Counted from the first letter of the stretch, positions 13,701 through 25,374 are shown. The stretch: 64,000 nucleotides of DNA from Prochilodus magdalenae (GCA_024036415.1 JAMWET010005514.1:111001-175000); one strand, 5' to 3'. Numbers and translations are program-made. The notes: generated from the letters alone by a model not told the origin.

Positions 13701-16700
13701 GAACTGTACTCAGGTGGTCCCCCATAGGCCCACAAACTTCTCAACCCATGCATATCAGAACTGTACTCAGGTGGTCCCCCATAGGCCCACAAACTACTCT
13801 ACCCATGCGTATCAGAACTGTACTCTGGTGGTCCTCCATAGGCCCACAAACTCCTCAACCCATGCATATCAGAACTGTACTCAGGTGGTCCCCCATAGGC
13901 CCACAAACTCCTCAACCCATGCATATCAGAACTGTACTCAGGTGGTCCTCCATAGGCCTGTCTGGCTATCTGCCCTATGATGGACTGGTGGTCTGTCCAG
14001 GGTGTCTCCTGCCTTCAATGAGTGCTGGGATAGGCTCCAGCACCACACCAGCCCAATCCCACCACCCCACCTGCGACCCAGAAGGACAAGAGGCTCAGAG
14101 GATGAATGAACGAGTGCCACGGTAGGCCTTCATCCGTACCGCTTCAGCTCATCATGAGAGAGGACGCTCGTGACGTTGCCAACACTGAAGAATGTAGGGG
14201 TCCAAGCTGAGCTGTCTATCGGATACTCACTTGACTGTGGCATGGGATGCGTCTGAAGGCCTGCACGGCAGCTAGTCGGAGCTCCAGTGGTGCTGAGTGG
14301 TTGTGAATACAGTGGTTTAGTTGAGGGATGAGCGTGCTAGCGGCCGGGCCTACGTTTTCCACTGCCTTCAGAACATGCAGCAGCTACGTCAGAGAGGTGG
14401 AGATAAGGTTCAGGTAAATGGCATTAGACGTAACGGTATATGTATTTATTGTGATACTTTATTATATAACAACACATGACTAACCTCTGCCACTGGGAAG
14501 GCGCCCTGTCCCCCACAGCCCCGTGCTAGGCCCTCCTTCAGAACGTCCACAAACTGTTGGACTTCAGCGATCTGGGTGCATGGAGTCTCATGCTGACTTT
14601 GGCAGAGGCGGTGGACCAGCGAGGACAGGGCCAGAATAGTCTTCAAACGAGTCAGGGGTGACTCCAGCAGAGCCTGAGGGACACAACGCTGGTCAACGAG
14701 TGGTCGGGGTGTTATAGCCCGATACCACGTTTCTGACTTTCGGCCGCACGACAACTCACGCTTAGATGGCTGATCATTGACGGTGTTGGGCGTGGAGTGA
14801 ACGGGACGGTGCTGAGGAGGGAGCCGACCTGATCCCGGTCGAGCTCGTTGTTGAGGATGAGGGTGGTGCTGAAGTGGATGCAGCTCTCAGAGCCACAGGC
14901 AGGGAGGGCCTCCATCAGGGGCTGCCTGCAAGACACATGAATTGTTATGGTAGGGTTCTGTTGTGGTTGGGGTAGGGTTCAATCAACTCTGTGTTGTGTA
15001 CGTCATGGATGATGCTTGATGCCCCTTGCAAGACTTAGATGGGTTACTCAACATCCAGACGATTTGTGCTTGTGAACTGAACACTGACCAGTCGTCACGG
15101 CACTTGAAGGAGACCTCCTGCCAGGCATCCTTCAGCTGCTGGAGGGTCAAAGCTCTCAACTGGAGGGCCAGGCTCAGGAAGAGCTCTGATTGCTGGAGGT
15201 CAGAAAGGAGGGGACAGTAAGACACGTGAAGTCGAGGCCTGCCGATCTCTGAGCTCTGTAAGCTCACTGGATAAAAAACGAGTCACCTTGTGTGTTTAAG
15301 GTGTAAGGTGCACTACACAAGGAGGGTGGAGCTATAAAGCCCTGTGGGGTGTGAGTGACAGGATCCATAGATTGGGAAGAGGTGCTACAGTGCAGGGAAT
15401 GTCTCGTTCCATGTGTGGAAAACGCTCCAGAGCAGATGTTAATGATTGGCTAAAAGGAGTGACTGCATGTGGGCGTGGCCAAAGACCATAGTGTGAAGGA
15501 AGTAGCTGAATCTGCAGGTGTATGGAAGCAGCGTACGGTCATACAGGTCTACCAGCAGTGGGAAAATCCCAGTCTACAGGGAATTCTCCTCGGAATTGGG
15601 CCAGAGAAGGCCTCCACCAAATCTGGCCCAACTTTGATGGCGCAAGACTGTCTGAACATTGATGTGGCCTCCATCAAGAAACTTGTCCCGTCCATGCTAC
15701 ATGCTATAAGGTACACTATGGCCACAGGTGACTCGTTGTTTATCTGGGTGAGCTCAATACATACAGGTGCATCACCGCCTTCAACCCATGGCCACCTGGC
15801 TAATGGTGATGAAGCAGACTCTGACCTGTTGCTGGTCAGCAGAGTGAGCGCACAGCCTCCTCACGGTGCTGGAGACTTCTTGGACTGAGCGAGGTCCCCC
15901 TCGTGCTGAGCTTGACGATTCCACCTTAAATCTCAGGTCAGTCAAGTAGCCTTCATCCTGCAGCCCTGAAAGAGGAGGACAGCGGTGATGATGAAACAGT
16001 CGGTTGAACAGTTTGAGGCAAGTCCAATAGCCTCTATGATAACACGCTTCCACCAGCACCCCTGTTGGATTCTAATAGTACCGTAGCGCTAAGCTAAGCA
16101 ATAAACCATAAGCTACTGGCTTTTATGGACACCTAGGAGGCGTGGCCATGCAGGGCAGTGACGGACATGGATGTCGCCTCAGATAGCGCATGTATATATA
16201 CGTAACTCGTACTTTAACGCATCCACGTGTCATATGTGTGTTGATGTGCTGTATGCACAACATGTGGTGGCAAGGTTGCAGAGCCCATTGGAGGACAGTG
16301 AAGGTAGTGGTAGCGTAGATGCTGGGATGGCGGCTGGCAAGGACCTGCCTCAGGGACTCTGCCACGGTGTGGGATAGGTTGTCTGTTGAACAGGGGGCTG
16401 TGTTGTGTGTGCTGTGAGCCATGTGGAGTGCTGAGGTGCAGAACTTGGGAGGGCCGGGCTCATGTTTGGTAGTTTGGAAACTGGTTTGTTTACCACAGGG
16501 TGCGGTGTCTTGAATTTTCAGCAGGCGTCTTCAAATTTGGCCTAGCGAAATCCAACTTAGCCACTGATTTACCAATATGGGCATGACACTGAGTATGGAA
16601 TGAAGACTTTGGTGGTCTGTAAAGTGGGATATAGATTAGGCATAGCCAATACGGGTCCATTGAAATAAGCCAGGATCCCTAATTACAACACTGTGTCAAC

Positions 16701-19700
16701 ACGGACAAAAGCTAGCCATGTAGCAAGCACTGTGTAGCAGCCATCTTAAACTCAGTGCAGTCTGAGATTGAGTGTGTGGCGAAGTGGCTAATGCTAACCG
16801 CTGTCCAGAAGCTTTCATTGCTTGTTAGCTACACTAGCCTCACACTAGCCTCAAGCTCAAATACGGGACGTGACTTGTGACCCCCAACCCCGCCCCCTGT
16901 CCTTTTTTTTCATTCCTGAAAGGTGGCGACCCTAGTCACACTGAGAGTCACACACCAAGAGAATCACACCGCCGTCGTTACCTGAGTCTACTTGTATCCC
17001 CTCCAGGGTCCTCAGTAGAGTCAGAGTTGAGACAGTGCTGGTCTGAGCTACGTCCAGCGACCCCGACAAAGGCAGCATCACTACGGTCTCTGTGCAGTTC
17101 ACCCTGTCCATCACGGTTGTGCCGTAGAGTTGGGCGCATTTGAGGCTGGCGTTCACCGTCTAATGGAAGGACACGGCAAATCAACGCGAAGCCAAACTGT
17201 GACCACTTCAAAGAGTCACATTAATGATGAACTTACCGTGTCTTCCTTCAGTGGGACGGACTGCCACCAAAAGTCATTCACTCTGTCTCTGAGGCACTGC
17301 TGGAGATGCCGGGTCTTCACCAGAACAGGCCCCGCCCGCTCGTATGAGCTCATACAGGTCCCGTATATGTCAGTCTGTAGAGGTAAAACAGAATTCCGGA
17401 ACGAGGTGTAGCGTTCCAAAACATCTTAAGGGATCGTGTATGGATCGGAGCATCCCAGCTTAAGGCTTTGGGAGGAAAAGGACCATCCAGACTGTTACCA
17501 GTGTAAAGTTCCAGCATCTGTCATGGTAGGGTATCGTTTTATAGGGCAGCCTGCACAGGTGTGAAGGCACTGTACACACACAGAGAGCAACACATCGTTG
17601 CTGTCCAAAGAAAAACAAGTACCTCCAAAATCGCAACTTTACAGGAGAGGCCAAAAACCTCATTTACCTTTAATGTAAGTCAATGGAACCAGACGTCTTC
17701 CCAAACACTTTTGGGCCGTTTCTGTTGGTCCATTCATCATGAGATTCTTACTCGGTGTAAACGGCAGCTGGTATGTTCAAACGATGCATAAAAGTAAAAA
17801 TGGACAATAGTAAAAAAAGGACATACGTGTTTTTCATTGGACAGCGATGATATACAGCCTTCTAGATGACGTCGTTTTCAGATTCGTTCTTCCTTATATC
17901 AACAAGACCAAAGCAAGCCAGGCTCGGACTGTGTTACAGGGACTGCCATTCACGGCTGTGATTGACTTCCCGTCATCTTTCATGGTTGTCAGTCTCCTCC
18001 CACTGTTTCTCGTGACTGATAGCCGGCTCTGTAGGCTCTATAGGCTAAAGTTATGGGATATCCAGTTATGGGGTGGCTTGGCAGTACAGTGGCAGCTTGA
18101 TGATCCTGACCGGTGAAATCTGACTAAAATGGGATACGGGAGCAGAAGACCCACCACAATGCCTATCAGGCCCAATTTGTCCAGAACTGGTTCAACAAGC
18201 AACCTGGAGCGTTCCTATGAATGGTGTGTCCTCCACATTCCCGGACATGAACTCAGTTCAAGGCATTCCACCACCATGCCTCATTGGAACCCTAATAACT
18301 CACGTTGCCTTGCTGTGAGCACGCTGGCCAGTGGTCAACCTCACTTACAGCACATCACCGCACAACTTATACAGGTATGGGCATTCCCACGTCATGCCCT
18401 GAGGTCATTTCATAATCCATTTGCATACTGGTATCACAGGACTTTTGGTATGTCTATGTATGGATCCAGCATCCCCTTGACATCTTCTCAGTACCCGAAG
18501 GATGGCCGCCTGACACAAGCCCAAGATCCCAACTGGCTGTTTTAGAACTAACCAGCTTCTTGTTTTCATAGGTGCCTTTAAGGTCTCTACTTGCAAATGA
18601 CCGTCTACTTATCGGGCACCCACTTCAGGATCTTTGGGAAGATCCCGCGTTTAATGGTTGCCTCCACATCTTTCCTTCCCTTCTAAAAACTGTCCACAGG
18701 AGCAGCTCTCTGCATCACGTCAGCCCAAACGGGCCGTTGTGTCTGAATGTGTTGATGGTTGCACCCTGATTGTGTGTACCGTGTGGTACAGCATGCATGT
18801 GTGCAAGGAAAACCACTTGACTTGTCCTCACCTCTCTCGCGGTTTCCCTGGCTCGACCGGAGTGAGACGTCTGGAGCATGCTCAGTATGGCCCTCTTGAT
18901 GTTGAGTGTCCACACCTGCTCGGCTTCCTGCGGGCAAAGGGCCGTAACCTTTCCCCCCTGAAGCAGGAACCGCAGGGGGTTCTTCTCCAGCGCTTCTCTG
19001 CCGAAAGCAAAACACCAGATGGGCCCTCAACCTCTCAACCCGTACGAGATGACTGTGGTGCAACTGACTGTCAGGGACACATAAACTCATCTATAGGATT
19101 GAATGGGGTCTACGGAGGATTTGGTGGAGTACAGTTTAGGACCGGTTTAGCTTTAACTAAGATTGGATGCTTAGGCTTTTACTGGTGTTGTAGTCAAGAC
19201 CGCTATATCCAAGTCCAAGTCAATACCGAGACCAGGACACGTTGAGTCCAAGTCAAGACCAAGACATTTAGTAGTTGAGTCCAAGTCAAGACCAGGGGTG
19301 GGTGAGACCAAGACAGGCCCAGTAACTCTAGACAGATGCATCACACCCGGCCGGTCTCAACAACAATATTAGAGACCACCTTATCCTCAGACCAAGTCCA
19401 ATTTAGGTCGAGGCCGAGATCAGACCGAGAATGCTCACTAGGCCAAGTCATATCCTTATGCTTGTACAGGTGTTGTAGTCAAGGCTGCTACATCCAAGTC
19501 AATACCGAGACCAGGACATGTTAAGTCCAAATCAAGACTAAGACATTTAGTAGTCGAGTCCAATTTAGGTTGAGACCGAGATCAGACCGAGACTGCTCAC
19601 TAAGCCTAGTCACATCCTTATACTTGTACTGGTGTTGTAGTCAAGACCACTACATCCAAATCCAAGTCAATACCGAGACCAGGACATGTTAAGTCCAAAT

Positions 19701-22240
19701 TGAGACCAACACATTTAGTACTCAAGTCCAATTTAGGTCCAGACCGAGATCAGGCCGAGACTGCTCACTAAGCCTAGTCATATCCTTATGCTTGCACTGG
19801 TGTTGTAGTCAAGGCCGCTACATCTAAGTCCAAGTCAATACCGAGACCAGGACATGTTGAGTCCAAATCAAGACCCAGACATTTAGTAGTCGAGTCCAAA
19901 TCAAGACCCAGACATTTAGTAGTCGAGTCCAATTTAGGTAGAGACCGAGATCAGACGGAGACTGCTTGTTACTCCAAGTCATATCCTTACACTTTTACTG
20001 GTGTTGTAGTCAAGGCCGCTACATCCAAGTCAATACAGAGACCAGGACATGTTAAGTCCAAATCGAGACCAAGACCTTTAGTAGTCCAGTCCAATTTAGG
20101 TCCAGACCGAGATCAGACCGAGACCTCTCACTAAGCCTAGTCATATCCTTATGCTTGTACTGGTGTTGTAATCAAGAGCGCTACATCCAAGTCCAAGTCA
20201 ATACCGAGACCAGGACATGTTAAGTCCAAATCAAGACCAAGACATTTAGTAGTCGAGTCCAATTTAGGTTGAGACCGAGATCAGACCGAGACTGCTCACT
20301 AAGTCATATCCTTATACTTGTACTGGTGTTGTAGTCAAGAGCGCTACATCTAAGTCAATACAGAGACGAGGACATGTTAAGTCCAAATCAAGACCAAGAC
20401 ATTTAGTAGTCGAGTTCAATTTAGGTTGAGACCGAGATCAGACCGAGACTGCTCACTAAGTCATATCCTTATACTTGTACTGGTGTTGTAGTCAAGACCG
20501 CTACATCCAAGTCCAAGTCAATACAGAGACGAGGACATGTTAAGTCCAAATCAAGACCAAGACATTTAGTAGTCCAGTCCAATTTAGGTCCAGACCGAGA
20601 TCAGACCGAGACTGATCATTACGGTCTTGAGACTGGTAACATAATTGTACCATACTTAATTCAAATGATAAATTTTACAGTTACGGGAAAAATGGGAGTT
20701 CTGCTCCGGTTTGGGCATCAGCAGCACTGTCGGCACTTGGGGCTCATGCAGGTGCTGGCCTTGTACTGCCTCTTGCAGCCCCTGTCAGCATCACCCACGT
20801 CCTCTCGTTATAGGTCGTGAGAGGTCCATGCTCGTTGGCGATGCCCCATGAATGTCAGAACGACCTGTAGTTCAGTCTATATAGTCATAAAAAGTTCTTT
20901 GAGTGTTCCTGGTTCTATGTTGGTTTAACTAAAGAACCTTTTAAAGAACGTCTCTAAAAGTGCATGGCGCGGAGGAGATCAAGAAGGAGGAACACGGAGG
21001 GCGTCTGGTTTACCTTATGTTCTTCAGCCGCAGCACGGAGTTGTCCTTTTTCAGTGAGCTTTGCTTAATCTGTGGGTTTCTAATCTGTGAAGGACAGGAG
21101 AGCTTTCAGTGGAATACCAGCCCCCACTGAGAGGGATTTGTGAAGGAATGTCAAACTTCTCAGATACAGAACTGTAAAATGCAAAAAACCTGAAATTCCA
21201 CACATCATCATCAAAATAGCTGCACCCAGAAGGAATCAACTGACAGGAAGGAAACTTGGTGGGTAGGTTGAACATGTAACATAAGCAAGGACGGGTCTTA
21301 TCTCTGTACCTGACTGACCCAACAGCCATGACTACACACATCCAGCGAGCAGTGGTGTCCTACATGAGTCCTCCTGTTAGTGCTGCACCATTGGCAGACG
21401 GCTGCACCACGCAGGACTACATGCACACAGACCGTTACCACGACTGTCCTTAACACCACGGCACCGTCACCAAAGACTGCAGTGGTGTCGTACCAGACTG
21501 TCATGGAGTGACTCAGAATGGCAGCGGGTCATCTTCAGTGACGAGTCCCGCTTTAGTCTTGGTGAAGATGCCCAACGAATCCGTGTGTGGACGAACCGTG
21601 GTCAGCACCAAGACGGACGGTTTGTTGTCACACACCCAGAAGACCTAGTCTCACTCCACGTCCACCCCTACTGCACCATCTGCAGGAACTGTGTGAGGAT
21701 GTTCAAGCTGCATGGGATGGATTATCACAGGACACCATTAGGAACCTCTACAGCTCCATACCGAGACGTCTGGCGTGTTGGGTTAGCAAACACGGCGGCC
21801 CGACTCCACCATACTGAGAGACAGACTTCTGTATGTGTAGCTCAATAAATATTGATCATATCAGTCTAAATTCATCATCAGTTATTGATCCTGGTCACCT
21901 TTATCCTCCTTCCCAACAGCACCGCACTCCCACACCTCCTTCTGGGTGCAGCTGTTCTTTGATGGTGATGTGTTTCTCCATGTAATTCCGAGGTGAATGT
22001 CAGAGAGGAAATGGGTTAGGTTAAACATACTGAAGACGTACCCTTAAAAGCCTATCTGGGCAGCCTGGGAGGACATCGATGTCAACCACACAGTCGAACG
22101 CCAGCTGGCTGCCAGCGGACGAGGGTCCTTTCAGGGAGCTGGTGATGGTCGTGCTGTACCTGTACGTGTGCCTCTGTCCCTTCGGCGTATTCATCCGCAC
22201 TGAAACCGTCAGAAGACCTGATCTAATAACCGTTTACAAG

Positions 22241-22319
<79 letters not shown>

Positions 22320-22323
22320 CATA

Positions 22324-22370
<47 letters not shown>

Positions 22371-22411
22371 GTATCCATATATCTATCTATCTATCTATCT
22401 ATCTATCCATA

Positions 22412-22470
<59 letters not shown>

Positions 22471-22479
22471 GTATCCATA

Positions 22480-22531
<52 letters not shown>

Positions 22532-22560
22532 CATCCATCCATCCATCCATCCATCCATCC

Positions 22561-22612
<52 letters not shown>

Positions 22613-22635
22613 GTCCATCTATCTATCTATCTCTC

Positions 22636-22692
<57 letters not shown>

Positions 22693-22734
22693 TCACCTGC
22701 CTATCCATCCATCCATCCATCCATCCATCCATCC

Positions 22735-22816
<82 letters not shown>

Positions 22817-22854
22817 TCACCTGCCTATCTATCCAGCCATCCATCCATCCATCC

Positions 22855-22913
<59 letters not shown>

Positions 22914-22966
22914 CAACTATCTATTCACCTGCCTATCCATCCATCCATCCATCCATCCATCCATCC

Positions 22967-23012
<46 letters not shown>

Positions 23013-24879
23013 GTATATAAAGAAAACCAATTCTTAAAGCATTTTGTAATATTTAAATTTTATTTAAATTTAATATTTAAAAACAGAAAAAAAAAGAAAT
23101 CAGATGCAAACATTTGCTTATGTATTAAAACACATTTTAAGAACTAGATTTCCAGATCAGATTTGACATTATGAATAAGTGATGTAATTTTACAGAAGTG
23201 ACAAAATATTCATCATTTTGAAAGAAAGTTGCAGTGAGATTTTATTCCTTTAAGTGTGTTTGTATATTTTGTATATTGTTTATGTATACTGACATTTTCT
23301 CTCTTCATTTGACTCACCAGAGCAAGTCGATTTGCAGAGCTGACCATGATGGGTTTTATGACACTCGCCTATTTAATAAAAAACACAAACAAACGTCATA
23401 AACAAACGTTAGGTAGAACAAAAATTATCCATTGAGTTCATCAGTTGCATTAGCCGTATATTAACCATCACTAGCATGAAATTTTAATACATCAATATCT
23501 AGAATAAAGTTCTAATAACATTACTATCTATTACATTATTTAAAAAGTATAATAACTAGAATGAAATTATAGCAACATTAATATCTAGAAAACGCTCAAT
23601 AAAAAATAATGTCCAGAGCTATAAATTAATATCAGAGCATAACATTAATATCTATCATAAAACTAAATTACCCAGAGTCAAGTTCTAGTCAGTTACAATC
23701 AAGAATTAGCTGTATTGTCATTAACATGTAAAATAAAAACAATATTTAGAGTAAAGAAAATAAAGTTCCAAAAAGGTTCTACAATTTAGAATTACATTTT
23801 AATAGATTTGGTTTCCAGAATAAAGATTTAATAACATGAATAAGTAGAATAAAGTCACAATACAACAAATATCTACAATGAAATTCTAATAAATATTATA
23901 TTTTAAATAAAGTTCTACTAAAATTAATGTCTACAGTGAAATTTTGAGACAATAAACATAAAACATGAAATTTTAATTAATTTAATATACAGAATAATGT
24001 TTTTATTTAAAAAGATAAATCTCAGGAATTAAATTTAATAAAAAATGAATATGTAGAATAAAATTATAACAAAAAATAGCTTCCAGAAAGAAGTTAAAAT
24101 AGAATAACACCTAAAATAATTACTGGGACTGAATTATAATAAGTGTCATATTAATAATATCCTGTATTAGAAAAGTGGTGATGAGATGTAACTGTGAGAA
24201 TGAAGTCCTGTTACATCTGGCCTTTAGAGTTCTAATAAAGCTGAAATTATTTTCAAATTTTAACTTTGCAAAGTGAAGTTCTAATAAACTTTACATCCAG
24301 AATGTCTTGATCTCCCAAAAAATGATGATCATGAAACAGAAAATGTGATAAAATCATGATATATATCGTCGCTGTTCAAAGAAAAACATGTATCTCCATT
24401 TTTGTTGATTTTTACTTTTATGTCTCATTTGATCACATGAGCTGCTGTTTACACTGTGTGGAGATTTCATGAAGAATGGACCAACAGAAATGGTCTAAAA
24501 CTGCTTGGAAAGACGTCTGGTTCCATTGACTTCCATTCAAATGAAATTAGGTTTTTGGCCTCTCCTGTAAAGTTGCCATTCTGGAGATACCATTGGACAG
24601 CGACGATATACTAGCTTGTTATATAATACTTATATTTAAATTATAAATTTTATTATTAATTTTATTATTTTTTTAAATTAAATAATAGCTTTAAAATTAA
24701 ATTATAATTTAAACAGTACCGTGTGTGTAAACTCTAACGCGTTGTGTTCGAGGTCATTGAGCTCTGTTCATATCAGAAGCAGCTTTAAAATAAGTCCACG
24801 TACCACTGAAGACGGTGAGCAGAAGCAGCATGCAGAGGGAACCTCGAAGCAGCAGAAGACCCATCACAGACACGGCCAT
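1749..24879 (-). CDS. apob: Apolipoprotein B-like large lipid transfer protein, N-terminal ~1268 codons (26 exons; 3' part outside window)
   Basis: Spliced gene read from the minus strand. Exons in order: 24804-24879, 22042-22199, 21014-21084, 18832-18997, 17237-17374, 16982-17159, 15826-15965, 15089-15192, 14760-14925, 14485-14673, 14231-14383, 12737-12881, 12390-12548, 12185-12303, 11876-12088, 10495-10638, 9904-10088, 7639-7821, 6229-6320, 5975-6144, 5061-5214, 4866-4945, 3834-3993, 2199-2354, 2042-2114, 1749-1980. Every junction is GT-AG and phases agree throughout, with no stop or frameshift. The start at 24879 gives a Leu-rich signal peptide (MLLLLTVFS near residue 20); an in-frame ATG lies at 24864. 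The lipovitellin-type N domain is colinear with human apo[10 protein letters not shown] near residue 135, the Cys pair PACGSESC in exon 9, [15 protein letters not shown] in exon 11, [15 protein letters not shown] in exon 12, [10 protein letters not shown] in exon 13, [16 protein letters not shown] around residue 625. Later exons match the open beta-sheet region. The family carries neutral lipid in lipoproteins secreted by liver and intestine. The window ends about where human APOB begins its giant exon 26. Family is secure; apob itself versus an apoB-like paralogue is open. Exon 23 has an alternative GC donor after 3813. Confidence 0.86.
2560..3584 (+). repeat. Second copy of the leader + polypyrimidine composite repeat
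   Basis: The leader at about 2567-2697 is near-identical to 262-398 (shared gggcagacccccaagcacag), then a C/T tract runs to about 3574 and terminates in the same tctagagaattc. It lies in the intron between exons 23 and 24 of the apoB-like gene. The tract is longer and has more CTTTTT and CTCCTT variants than copy 1, so the two tracts evolved independently after the copies arose. Confidence 0.85.
4077..4804. mobile_element. Foldback element with ~235-bp inverted arms
   Basis: The left arm (about 4077-4315) is the reverse complement of the right arm (about 4578-4804) with few differences; both contain the reading tatcagctccactgaccat and the GTGGTGGATCATTC block. The spacer holds 5-6 copies of a ~16-bp unit (ctgcccacaggac). 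The structure is that of a long-terminal-inverted-repeat non-autonomous DNA transposon. It lies in intron 22 of the apoB-like gene, ending 61 bp from the donor of exon 22. A damaged copy is at 50245-50756. Confidence 0.8.
5750..5945. mobile_element. Short-TIR MITE (TCGTCGCTGTCC family), truncated copy
   Basis: Shares the internal block with the copies at 17593, 24364 and 42797 (ccagacgtctttccaagcac, attcttactcggtgtaaac). The tcgtcgctg end is missing on the left. It lies in intron 20 of the apoB-like gene. Confidence 0.65.
6229..6235 (-). other. Splice donor deciding the end of apoB-like exon 19
   Basis: The exon could end at ACA-T|GTACAG (6229) or at a downstream CAG|GTTATA. Only the first gives phase 1 that joins to GG-TCT-AAG of the next exon, yielding ...[13 protein letters not shown], colinear with the Trp- and Cys-containing segment of human apoB. 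The second would create a stop. Confidence 0.6.
6514..7000 (+). repeat. (ATTAT)n pentanucleotide microsatellite, interrupted
   Basis: Long runs of ATTAT at about 6514-6590, 6700-6765 and 6945-6996, separated by degenerate T/A-rich sequence (TTTTATTTTA). It lies in the intron between exons 18 and 19 of the apoB-like gene. The same pentanucleotide on the other strand (TATAA) recurs at 27604 and 28407. Confidence 0.9.
7310..7490. repeat. Inverted-repeat fragment with TTCCACCTTAAATGG arms
   Basis: The motif ttccaccttaaatgg near 7329 and its reverse complement ccatttaaggtggaa near 7462 face each other. The motif is shared with the perfect hairpin at 32151-32223 and the tandem array at 35529, so this is probably a larger or older member of the same MITE family. 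Confidence 0.5.
7862..9795 (+). repeat. 33-bp minisatellite, ~58 copies, filling intron 17 of the apoB-like gene
   Basis: Unit contains ctacctccaccatgtttcac followed by agatgccataaca; variants swap ccacc/ccatc, agatgcc/aaacgcc. Because 33 is divisible by three and the units lack stops, both strands carry frames of more than 650 codons ([11 protein letters not shown] on minus, [11 protein letters not shown] on plus); these are not genes. The array begins 41 bp from the acceptor of exon 18 and ends about 108 bp from the donor of exon 17, so the intron is nearly all repeat. Confidence 0.95.
10157..10486. mobile_element. MITE with TGTATGTCCAAAAG-type ends
   Basis: Left end tgtatgtccaaaagtttgta and right end tgtctacatacctttgaaca are imperfect inverted repeats. 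No coding potential. The right end lies about 9 bp from the donor of exon 16 of the apoB-like gene (10495), in intron 16. Confidence 0.65.
10740..11205 (-). pseudogene. Tc1-like transposase, C-terminal half with internal deletion
   Basis: A minus-strand frame at 10760-11191 reads [19 protein letters not shown], then [18 protein letters not shown], then [14 protein letters not shown]: the C-terminal half of a Tc1/mariner transposase of the type common in fish, including the DLNPIEH(L/N)W segment near the third acidic residue. Between QFGD and SIKTWM the expected segment carrying the second catalytic Asp (DNxPxHK type) is missing, apparently as an in-frame loss of about 16 codons. The N-terminal half is absent. 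It sits in intron 15 of the apoB-like gene. Confidence 0.8.
11385..11770. mobile_element. Degraded Tc1-like DNA transposon fragment
   Basis: Contains the phrases caaccatgatgctacctcca, gtcattgtcttggtgc and ccacatgttatgagta that recur in decayed Tc1-type elements in fish genomes. No open frame. At 11633-11654 it carries the sequence that is also the core of the 33-bp minisatellite at 7862-9795. Confidence 0.5.
13003..13957 (+). repeat. 57-bp minisatellite, ~17 copies, in intron 11 of the apoB-like gene
   Basis: Unit contains ggtggtcctccataggccc, acaaactcctcaacccatgc and atatcagaactgtactc. Most units differ at one or two positions (tcc/ccc, cag/ctg). Period 57 is divisible by three, which explains open frames on both strands. 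About 270 bp separate the array from exon 11 and about 120 bp from exon 12. Confidence 0.95.
15389..15750 (+). mobile_element. Deleted DNA transposon, HTH family, copy 1
   Basis: Plus-strand translation in shifting frames gives [16 protein letters not shown] and [20 protein letters not shown], a helix-turn-helix like the N-terminal domain of Tc1-type transposases. The catalytic domain is absent. Related copies are at 33130-33545 (minus), 36675-37020 (plus) and 47638-47850 (plus, fused). It lies in intron 7 of the apoB-like gene. Confidence 0.65.
17593..17853. mobile_element. Short-TIR MITE (TCGTCGCTGTCC family)
   Basis: Begins atcgttgctgtccaaag and ends attggacagcgatgatat, an inverted repeat of about 30 bp. 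Length is about 260 bp with no coding capacity. Two further full copies (24364-24610, 42797-43052) and one fragment lie in this window. It sits in intron 4 of the apoB-like gene. Confidence 0.75.
18129..18545 (+). repeat. Dispersed interspersed repeat, copy 2
   Basis: Related to 1561-1735 as described for copy 1. It lies in intron 4 of the apoB-like gene. The class of element is not recognisable; the plus-strand open frame has no known motif and is not treated as a gene. Confidence 0.5.
19120..20640 (+). repeat. ~160-bp minisatellite, ~8 units, in intron 3 of the apoB-like gene
   Basis: The anchor ggtgttgtagtcaag recurs at 19184, 19469, 19631, 19799, 20000, 20162, 20325 and 20482, giving spacings mostly of 157-168 bp. 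The 201-bp spacing (19799-20000) contains an extra copy of gacatttagtagtcgagtcc, and the 285-bp one contains degenerate material. The unit is rich in gagaccgagatcagaccgag-type words. Confidence 0.9.
21198..21973 (+). mobile_element. Internally deleted Tc1-like element, copy A
   Basis: Ends are inverted repeats built on catcatcaaaatagctgcac and gtgcagctgttctttgatgg. On the plus strand the frame [19 protein letters not shown] (first catalytic Asp region of a Tc1 transposase) is followed after a short distance by [18 protein letters not shown] and [13 protein letters not shown] (transposase C-terminus), so the centre with the other catalytic residues is gone. Length about 775 bp. All nine copies in the window share this deletion. 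It lies in intron 2 of the apoB-like gene. Confidence 0.85.
22240..23013 (+). repeat. (CTAT)n/(CCAT)n tetranucleotide array (GATA type on the minus strand)
   Basis: Almost 775 bp of CTAT with blocks of CCAT (for example 22531-22560, 22700-22735, 22840-22855, 22940-22970). The interruption attcacctgcctatc recurs at about 22692, 22815 and 22923. It lies in intron 1 of the apoB-like gene, about 40 bp from the acceptor of exon 2. Confidence 0.95.
23490..24130. repeat. AT-rich degenerate tandem repeat in apoB-like intron 1
   Basis: The words agaataaagttctaataa, agaatgaaattatagcaa, agaataaagtcacaata and cattaatatctag recur every 35-45 bp with heavy divergence. No open frame or gene signal in 23020-24360. 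Confidence 0.5.
24364..24610. mobile_element. Short-TIR MITE (TCGTCGCTGTCC family)
   Basis: Starts tatcgtcgctgttcaaag and ends ggacagcgacgatata; 247 bp, flanked by TATA on both sides, compatible with insertion at a TA-rich target. It lies in the AT-rich first intron of the apoB-like gene. Confidence 0.8.
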
Positions 24880-25374
24880 CAGGACTACAGTCAGATCAAT
24901 ACCACACAGAGACCTCTCTGAGGACTGAACATTCCCGGGCAGCAGCAAGCAGGCCAGTGAATGAAGCAGGCTAGGCTGAGCCTCACAGAGGTCTCACAGG
25001 AACCAATGAGGAGAGCGTTCCCCAGCAGGAGGCCTGAGGTCCAGTGCCCCATCGAAAGCCCAAAGCTCAGTAGTGGCCGTGTGCATCAGTAGCTTTGAAG
25101 TCAGCTGGGCTTTGCAGATCTCCTCTAGACACTGTTGCACAGGTCACCTCACTTTTTCACATGATCAATAAATAAACAGGAAGTGTGAGTTACAGGGTGC
25201 AGATGTGTGCCTGTAGAGCACGTGTGACTCATTTACTCTTGTGTTATGTGGGTAACTGGTGAATTACTTCCTCCCCAGGGGCGCCATGACCCGAGCATGT
25301 GACTGTACTTATTAGTTTAGATTCCACTGTGTATGTTTCTGTTCGATTTAGAGTATCATTTCAGTGCTACACAC

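Noticed and set aside
13004..14125. Repeated-peptide frames of 148-297 codons on both strands
   Set aside because: 57-bp minisatellite period divisible by three; no start context, domain or splice structure.
22079..23037. 313-codon YLSIYLSI frame
   Set aside because: Tetranucleotide array; its 5' part overlaps apoB-like exon 2 on the opposite strand.
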